Source of the DNA: Pseudomonadota bacterium
GTDB lineage: Bacteria; Pseudomonadota; Alphaproteobacteria; Rhizobiales; Hyphomicrobiaceae
Reading direction: 5' to 3'
DNA length: 64,000 bases
Assembly (NCBI GenBank): GCA_023412805.1
Contig: JAEZRM010000014.1
Coordinates: 38,118 to 102,117, forward strand
How positions within the stretch are numbered: the stretch's first letter is position 1; each line of letters begins with the position of its first letter. Positions 58,304 through 64,000 of the stretch are shown here, piece by piece. The notes beneath the pieces were generated by a model, which was not told the DNA's origin, ran no database searches, and was given only the letters and a program-made list of their open reading frames with translations. A program made the position numbers and the translations under genes.

Positions 58304-60307
58304 TTACTCGGCCGCCATCACATGCGGCATCTGATCGACGTCCTTGGCCGTGGCACCGACCAGGCCGACCGTCCGCAAGTGCTCGGGCAGCCAGCCGGTG
58401 CCGTCGAGCAGCCGCTCGGCCTCCTTGGCCATCTCGGCCTTCTTGAGATGCGCAATGCGCTCAGTCGCTTTCTCGCCCTTGGCTTCGCGCACGGCATCGA
58501 GAATGCGCGCCTTGGTCACGCGGCCGAGGAAAGCGTTGACCGTCGGCTTCCAGCCGGCAGCCGCCATGTCAAGCGTTACCGCCGACGCAAGACGGCCGGC
58601 ATGACGAAGCGCTTTCGGCCGCCGGTCGTAGGGCTGATGGACGGCGTTGATCGTGAGGCCGATGCAATGGGCGAACAGGGCCTGCCGGCTGTCGCTGTCG
58701 AGCTCGGCCAGCATGTCCCAAAGATCGCCGGCGTCCTCGGGCATCTGCTCGTCCCAAGCTTTGTGGCGCACGTCGATCGCCTTGGCCGCCGGGGTGTCGG
58801 CGAGCCCGGACGTATGACCGAACAGGACGCTCTTCGCCTCGATCTCCAGGCATGTGTCGAAACCGTAGTGATAGAAGAGTTTCAGGCACAGCGCGTGCAA
58901 CGCCGCGCGGAGCGCTACGTCGGGATCGTTGGCGACGGCTTCCCGTAGCGCCAATGTGCGGTGCGCCGTCAGCTCGGTCATCAGTCGGTCCGATAAGGGG
59001 CGGTTGCCGTCGTCCTCCTCGGGCTCGTCGACGGCGTCGTGCTCATCCGCGTCGGACTCCTCCCCGGATGACGTCATCCGCCAGCGATCGGATTGATCGC
59101 CTTCGGCTTCATCGTGGTCTGCGATCGGTGGCTCGTCCTCGGGCCGTACATAGCCGCGCTCCACGCGCAACGTACCGGCACTGTCGATGCTGACGAAGGT
59201 GCCGGCGCGTGCGATGTTCTCGAGCTCATAGACGACGGGGCGATCGTCCAAGGCATCCATTGCCGTTTCTATCTCGCCGAGACGCCGGTCGATCTCTTCC
59301 GGAACCTCGTGGGCTTCCGCATACTCGGCCTCGAGCTTGTCAAACTCGGCCTGCAGCACGTCGCGGGTTGCCGCCTCCTCATCGGTCAATGGCACCTCGC
59401 GACCACTGAGCTGGCGCAGGCCATGACCATAGCCGTAGGGGAGCTCGGTCACGACCTCGATCCACTTCCAGCCCTCGGCGCGGATGCTGTCGGCTTCGCG
59501 CTCCAGCCTTTCGGCGACGAGCTTTTCCAGCAGGGCCGGTTCCTGCAGCCAGCCGCCGTCATCGGGCTCGAAGAGATCGCGCAGGATGGTGCCGCCGCAC
59601 TTCTCGTAGGCTTCCGTGCCGACGAACTGGGCGCGCTTGTCGGAGGCCCGAACGGCGCTCTCCGTCAGGAGGCGACGGATGTGGAAAGGTTCCTTGTTAT
59701 AGGAATGCTGCAGGGCTTCCCACGCCTGCTCCTGACGCTCATTATCGGGATTGACGGTAAAGGCCATCAACTGATCGAGCGTCATGCCGTCCTCGGCATA
59801 GATGTCGAGCAACTTCGCCGATACTGCGGCGAGCCGCAACCGCTGGTGCACGACATTGACCGAGACGAAGAAGGCGGCGGCGATCTCCTCCTCGGACTGC
59901 CCTTTCTCGCGCAGGGTCATGAACGCGCGGAACTGATCCAGCGGATGCAGCGGCGCGCGTTGCACGTTCTCGGCCAGGCTGTCCTCTTCGGCGATGCCGT
60001 CCGTGCGCACGATGCACGGAATAGGAGCACAGCGCGCAAGACGCTTCCTCTTCACAAGCAGCTCGAGAGCACGATAGCGGCGCCCGCCGGCCGGGATCTC
60101 GTATATGCCGGTCTCATTGCCGTCGCCATCGAGCACCGGCCGGACGGTGAGGCTCTGCAAGAGCGTGCGCCGCGCGATGTCCTCGGCCAGCTCCTCGATG
60201 GCGACGCCTGCCTTAATGCGGCGGACATTGGACTGGCTCAGCACGAGCTTGTTGAAGGGAATGTCGCGCGATGTGCTAAGCGCGATCTTCTGAGTGGTCT
60301 TGGTCAT
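58304..60307 (-). CDS. ParB/Spo0J-family protein, large element-borne type
   Basis: This 667-residue protein has an N-terminal ParB nuclease-like domain (residues about 15-110): IPFNKLVLSQSNVRRIKAG, EIPAGGRRYRALELLVKRK, DSLAENVQRAPLHPLDQFR. An HTH region follows (EEEIAAAFFVSVNVVHQRL, RLAAVSAKLLDIYAEDGMT, LDQLMAFTV). A long C-terminal half is specific to mobile elements and contains an acidic spacer (residues about 420-450) and an Ala/Leu-rich helical region. The ATG at 60307 follows gtggagaaccatc; the frame runs open to 60955 without similarity. Its role may be element partition or regulation. It is 66 bases upstream of the small gene. Confidence 0.9.
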   Translation of the reverse strand: MTKTTQKIALSTSRDIPFNKLVLSQSNVRRIKAGVAIEELAEDIARRTLLQSLTVRPVLDGDGNETGIYEIPAGGRRYRALELLVKRKRLARCAPIPCIVRTDGIAEEDSLAENVQRAPLHPLDQFRAFMTLREKGQSEEEIAAAFFVSVNVVHQRLRLAAVSAKLLDIYAEDGMTLDQLMAFTVNPDNERQEQAWEALQHSYNKEPFHIRRLLTESAVRASDKRAQFVGTEAYEKCGGTILRDLFEPDDGGWLQEPALLEKLVAERLEREADSIRAEGWKWIEVVTELPYGYGHGLRQLSGREVPLTDEEAATRDVLQAEFDKLEAEYAEAHEVPEEIDRRLGEIETAMDALDDRPVVYELENIARAGTFVSIDSAGTLRVERGYVRPEDEPPIADHDEAEGDQSDRWRMTSSGEESDADEHDAVDEPEEDDGNRPLSDRLMTELTAHRTLALREAVANDPDVALRAALHALCLKLFYHYGFDTCLEIEAKSVLFGHTSGLADTPAAKAIDVRHKAWDEQMPEDAGDLWDMLAELDSDSRQALFAHCIGLTINAVHQPYDRRPKALRHAGRLASAVTLDMAAAGWKPTVNAFLGRVTKARILDAVREAKGEKATERIAHLKKAEMAKEAERLLDGTGWLPEHLRTVGLVGATAKDVDQMPHVMAAE

Positions 60308-60399
60308 GATGGTTCTCCACGGTGGGCGGCCGAGAGGCTCTCTCTCGACCTTCAGCCCGCCGCAGAGTTCGCAACCCCTCTCTCCCTCTGGCCCGCGTC

Positions 60400-60777
60400 T
60401 CACCCGCGCTCGCGTATGGCGGCCGCGGCTTCCCGCAGTCGACGCTCGTCGAGCACGATCCGGCCGGCCTTGCGCGCGGCTTCGGCGTAGACCGAGAGCG
60501 AGAATGCACCCTCGAAGTAGAGATCGCGCTCGATGCCCAATCCGAACGGCAGACGGACGGACGCCAACTCGATGAGACTGAAGCTGCCTAGTTCGGGGCT
60601 CCCGAATCCGAGATCGGCGAGACCGAACAACGTGTCGTTGTCCTCGTCGAGTTCGGTGGCAAGCCATGTGGCCGCGCCGACCGGATTGAAGAATTTGACG
60701 ACGGGCATATGATCGACATCGCGCAGGCGGCCGTTGATTAACAGGCGCTGGCGCAACCCAGGCGTGAGGAGGATCAT
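60400..60777 (-). CDS. DUF2958 family protein
   Basis: This 125-residue protein matches DUF2958, a small family next to ArdC-like genes on alphaproteobacterial plasmids and ICEs: MILLTPGLRQRLLINGRLR, VVKFFNPVGAATWLATELD, LFGLADLGFGSPELGSFSL, LPFGLGIERDLYFEG. No function is known. It overlaps the 3' end of the broken ardC by 4 bases. A gap of 92 bases separates it from the ParB-like gene. Confidence 0.92.
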   Translation of the reverse strand: MILLTPGLRQRLLINGRLRDVDHMPVVKFFNPVGAATWLATELDEDNDTLFGLADLGFGSPELGSFSLIELASVRLPFGLGIERDLYFEGAFSLSVYAEAARKAGRIVLDERRLREAAAAIRERG

Positions 60778-61722
60778 TCTGTGGCCCTCCCCGTGGCCTC
60801 GGCCGCATCGCCAGATGCGGGCAGGAAGCCGAGCAGGTAGTCGGCCGCTTTGCTCGCGAGTGACGCGGCGCGCACGATCGCGCGGTTGTCCTCGCGAAGC
60901 ACCTCGAGCCAGGATGCGAGGTAGTCAGCGTGGCGGACGGTCGGTGTGATGCCAAGCGAGGCGCAGCAGAAGGCAGCGTTCATCTCGGCGACCAGCTCCT
61001 CGAAGGCGTACTTGCGCGAGCCGAACGAACCAGAGAGGTCGCGGTTGAGCCTCGATGAATGCCCGAAGCATGACCGAGTTCGTGGAGCGCGGTTCGGTGC
61101 CAGTTGATGGGCTCGAAGAAGGCCGGCGGCGGCGGCACCTGCACGTAGTCGTGGGGCGGCATGTAGTAGGCGCGGTTTCCCCCGATGCGGAAGTCGATCC
61201 CGGTCGCCTTGATCAGGGCCTCGACGCGCGGCTCGATGGTGCCTGGTGGTGGTGGCGGTGCGACAGTCGCGAGCTCATCCGGCAGATCATCGATCTGGTC
61301 CTATTGAAAACCGTGAAGCGCTTGAGGAACGGAATGGCACGTGCTTCGCCGCCGGTTTGCGCGGCACGACGCCGTGCATCATCCGGCACGAAGCGGTCGG
61401 CATAGACGACCGTGGTGCCGCGCTCGCCTTTGCGTACTTGGCCGCCAAGCGCCAGCGCCTGCCGAAACGTCAGCCAGCTTTGCCCGGTGTACGATTTCTC
61501 GATCACCTCCCCCCAGAGAATGAGGACGTTGATGCCCGAATAAGCCCGGTTCGAAGATGCATTCTTCGGCATGGCGAGCTGCGCCTTGGCCGAGGGCGCG
61601 TCCCAGGGCTGAACCCAGGGAAAGCGGCCCTTCTCAAGCTCGGTAATGATCTTGTTGGTGATGTCGTCGTAGAAGTTGGTCCGCTCGCCGCCGGAACATA
61701 TACGCGTGGTCGATCTGGACAT
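60774..61722 (-). pseudogene. ArdC-like antirestriction protein / zincin, broken by two frameshifts
   Basis: The intact gene would encode about 316 residues: an N-terminal ssDNA-binding domain (NFYDDITNKIITELEKGRF, MPKNASSNRAYSGINVLIL, GQSWLTFRQALALGGQVRK) and a zinc-metallopeptidase domain (INWHRTALHELGHASG), ending MNAAFCCASLGITPTVRHA. The reading frame changes twice. Near 61301 the sequence after VFN should continue TDQIDDLPDELA, and a base is missing. Near 61060 the HELGHASG should be followed by HSSRLNRDLSGSFGSRKYA, with one C missing. ArdC protects incoming DNA from host restriction. As assembled it cannot make the full protein. Confidence 0.9.
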
Positions 61723-62316
61723 CGCTGGTCTCCGCGACGGGCCGGCGAGAGCCTCTCTCTCACCTTTCAGCTCGTCGCGCCGCCCACCGCGCTCCTCTGA
61801 CTCTCTCCACGGCAACCGGCCGATGGCCGCCCACCGGACGCATGGCGATCGCAGGTTACTCGACGAATTGGAGTGCCGTACCTCGTGACGTCGCGGTCCC
61901 GCGCCACGGGACCGTGACCCGAATGGGCCGAGACCCGCTACGCGGGGCTCGGGCGAGCGGCCGAACGCCGCGAGATAGGGCCCGGTCGCGGCCGCCAGCG
62001 GCCGCGAGGCGCCCGACCCTTTGTGCGATATCAGAAGCCGCTCATGTTTGGCGGCCGACTGAGAAGCTGATCAGAACCTGTTCTCTCGCGCGGACTCGTT
62101 CCACTCCGGGGAATGCTTGCTTGCGCTTACTTCGGCCGCCCGTCGAAAGCGAGCAACACGATGGCCTTCGAAGCTATGAAAGAGGTATTGAGCCGGCGGA
62201 AGAATCCCAATAGCGGAAGTCGGCCTCTGCGTCGGGGACGCGGGCCAGGCATCTGCCGACACGTCCGCTATCGAGGACAGTCCGGAACGACAGGCGCAAG
62301 TGTTTACGACCGCTAC
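61723..62316. other. Non-coding region with GC-rich hairpins upstream of ardC
   Basis: No supported gene in 594 bases. Three hairpins lie together: CGGTCCCG/CGGGACCG (61894-61914); a stem CCGAG-CCCGC...GCGGG-CTCGG with a TAC loop (about 61928-61952); and CGCGGCCGC/GCGGCCGCG with a 2-base loop (61987-62006). They could act in single-stranded DNA or RNA. The right part (62040-62316) is unremarkable and runs into the insertion sequence. Confidence 0.45.
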
Positions 62317-64000
62317 TGACCCTGGCTGTGTCAAAAGACTGAGCCATCTATGATTCCCGTGATGATTCGGCGGGGGGATCATGAAGAGGTTCGTGGAAGG
62401 ACAGGATCGGGGTCAGTTGACGCTGCTGCCGGAGTGTCTCGAGGACTGGATCGGCGAAGACAATCCGGTGCGCGCGGTCGATGCCTTTGTCGACGCGCTG
62501 GATCTCGGCGAGATCGGTTTTGCGGGCGTGGAGCCGGCGGCGACGGGCCGGCCGAGCTATCATCCTTCGGTTCTGCTGAAGCTCTACATCTACGGCTACC
62601 TGAACCGCATCCAGTCGAGCCGGCGTCTCGAGCGCGAGGCGGGGCGCAATCTCGAAGTGCTGTGGCTCTTGAAGCGGCTCGCGCCCGATCACAAGACGAT
62701 TGCCGACTTCCGCACCGACAACGGCGCGGCCCTGCGCAAGGTGTGCACGCGCTTCGTCGAACTCTGCCGCGAGATGGGCCTCCTTGCGACGGCGAGCGTC
62801 GCCATCGACGGTTCGAAGTTCAAGGCCGTCAACAACCGCGACAAGAACTTTACGGAAGGCAAGGTGGCACGCCGCTGGGCACAGCTGCAGGAGAGTGTCT
62901 CGCGCTATCTCTCTCAGCTCGACACGGCCGACCGGCGGCAGGAGCCGAGCGAAGTCCTTGCGATCAAGGCCAGTCATCTCAAGGAGAAGATGGCCAGGCT
63001 CGAGAGCGAGATGGGGAAGCTATCGGCCCACGAGCATGTCATGCTGACGTCCGCCGACAAGCAGGTCTCACTGACCGATCCCGACAGCCGCTCGATGGCG
63101 ACGAGCGGGCGCGGCTCGGGTGTCGTCGGCTACAATGTGCAGACCGTGGTCGAGACCGAACACCATCTGATCGTCGCGCATGACGTAACAAATACGGGCT
63201 CGGATCGCGGGCAGCTGGCGCGCATGGGCAAGGCGGCGCAGGCGGTGCTTCGCGCCGACAAGCTGGAGGCGGTCGCCGACCGCGGCTATTTCAACAGTAC
63301 GGAGATCCTCGAGTGCCATGAGGCCGGGATTACGGTGACGTTACCCAAGCCCATGACCTCGGGGGCCAAGTCGGAAGGCCGCTTCGGCAAGCAGGACTTC
63401 GTCTACGTACCGAGTGAGGACATTTATCGCTGCCCGGCCGGCGAGCGTCTCACGTACCGCTACTCGAGCGAGGAGGAGGGCAAGGTCATGCGCCGCTACT
63501 GGACGACGGCGTGCCCGAAATGCCCCTTGAAGCCGAAATGCACAACGGGCTCCCAGCGGCGCATTCCGCGATGGGAGCACGAACATCTTCTCGATGCCGT
63601 GCAGGATCGCCTCGATCGGAATCCCAAAGCGATGCGAGTTCGCCGCGAGACGGTCGAGCATCCGTTCGGAACCATCAAGTCCCGCATGGGCGCGACACAC
63701 TTCTTGTGCAAGACGCTGCCCAAGGTCGCCGCCGAGATGGCGCTGCACGTCCTCGCCTACAACATGACGCGTGTCATGAACATCATGGGTATCAAGCCAC
63801 TCCTGGCGGCGATCAGGGCGTGAGACGGCCCCCTGCGCTGAGTTCGCGTCAGAGGCTCAAAATGGCTCCAGGGGCGCACTCAGGATTGCTTGTGAGCCGA
63901 AATCGCACGAAAATGCTCATGAACCCGATGCAGACGCTAACTGCTTGGTAGACCGCCAGCCGCAGACCCCTTCGTCGCGTTCTCACACAACCAAGACCCA
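62317..64000 (+). mobile_element. IS1182-family insertion sequence (right end at or beyond window edge)
   Basis: One transposase gene fills most of a 1.7 kb element, the usual size for IS1182. Imperfect terminal inverted repeats are visible: CCCTGGCTGTGTCAAAA at 62320-62336 aligns with TCTTGGTTGTGTGAGAA, the complement of 63980-63996, with 12 of 17 positions matching. The outer ends and any target duplication cannot be fixed because the sequence stops at 64000. The non-coding tail 63824-63960 holds nothing else. Confidence 0.7.
62381..63823 (+). CDS. IS1182-family transposase
   Basis: The 480-residue DDE transposase is intact. The N-terminal domain (PECLEDWIGEDNPVRAVDA, GRPSYHPSVLLKLYIYGYL, NRIQSSRRLEREAGRNLEV) is typical of IS1182/DUF772 transposases. 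The catalytic core shows the acidic residues in ASVAIDGSKFKAVNNRDKN (first Asp), VADRGYFNSTEILECHEAG (second Asp) and RRETVEHPFGTIKSRMGAT (Glu). A Cys cluster TACPKCPLKPKC precedes the last. Start ATG 62381 follows a ggcggggggatc ribosome site. Confidence 0.96.
   Translation: MKRFVEGQDRGQLTLLPECLEDWIGEDNPVRAVDAFVDALDLGEIGFAGVEPAATGRPSYHPSVLLKLYIYGYLNRIQSSRRLEREAGRNLEVLWLLKRLAPDHKTIADFRTDNGAALRKVCTRFVELCREMGLLATASVAIDGSKFKAVNNRDKNFTEGKVARRWAQLQESVSRYLSQLDTADRRQEPSEVLAIKASHLKEKMARLESEMGKLSAHEHVMLTSADKQVSLTDPDSRSMATSGRGSGVVGYNVQTVVETEHHLIVAHDVTNTGSDRGQLARMGKAAQAVLRADKLEAVADRGYFNSTEILECHEAGITVTLPKPMTSGAKSEGRFGKQDFVYVPSEDIYRCPAGERLTYRYSSEEEGKVMRRYWTTACPKCPLKPKCTTGSQRRIPRWEHEHLLDAVQDRLDRNPKAMRVRRETVEHPFGTIKSRMGATHFLCKTLPKVAAEMALHVLAYNMTRVMNIMGIKPLLAAIRA

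Noticed and set aside
1..64000. CRISPR arrays, restriction-modification or other named defence systems
   Set aside because: No regularly spaced repeats, cas genes or restriction/methylase pairs seen; only the broken ArdC-like antirestriction gene relates to restriction.

Overview
The window looks like chromosomal DNA from an alphaproteobacterium of the order Hyphomicrobiales (Rhizobiales). The evidence is a high-GC sequence with a rhizobial-type flagellar cluster: FtcR as regulator, the periplasmic motor proteins MotC and MotE, FliK of the 'MotD' type, the FlaF/FlbT pair controlling a single flagellin, and a divergent FliM. I cannot name genus or species from the sequence alone.

Region 1 (1-27.2 kb, all + strand) is a nearly continuous flagellar locus. 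It runs flgG (cut by the window edge), flgA, flgI, motE, flgH, fliL, fliP, flagellin, fliF, fliH-like, motB, motC, fliK, fliG, fliM, an unknown anchored protein, ftcR, flgE, flgK, flgL, flaF, flbT, flgD, fliQ, flhA, fliR, then four small accessory genes (FliJ-like coiled coil, FlgJ-type rod-binding protein, FlgN-like chaperone, one unknown). Many genes overlap by 4 bp and are probably translationally coupled. Visible breaks in the transcript are the flagellin leader and terminator and the ftcR upstream region. Not in the window: fliI, flgB/C/F, fliE, fliN, flhB and motA.

Region 2 (27.2-40.1 kb) is a mixed housekeeping stretch: a GIY-YIG-like protein, a small unknown, a phage-type lysozyme, a polytopic membrane protein, an AcuI-type reductase, a lipoprotein, ahcY behind a palindromic operator, gshA, a beta-lactamase-fold hydrolase, an AT-richer membrane protein that looks acquired, small proteins, a methyltransferase and tRNA-Gly(TCC).

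Region 3 (40.5-61.9 kb, almost all - strand) is a conjugative-element segment. Reading in the direction of transcription: broken ardC, DUF2958, a large ParB-like protein, a small conserved protein, a Toprim protein, a DUF2493/SLOG protein, traG (coupling protein), a CopG-like protein, trbB, trbC, trbD, a fused trbE-trbJ, trbL, trbF, trbG, trbI (split by a frameshift), DUF736, then a thioesterase, an MFS transporter and an AlpA-like regulator. No relaxase, TraF peptidase, replication gene or integrase is visible, and trbI and ardC carry single-base frame changes, so the element looks incomplete or decaying (or the assembly lost bases). The non-coding gaps in this segment are unusually rich in hairpins. 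Two gaps inside the trb operon hold homologous arrays of six hairpins whose base changes are compensatory.

Region 4 (62.3-64.0 kb) is an IS1182-family insertion sequence reaching the right edge.
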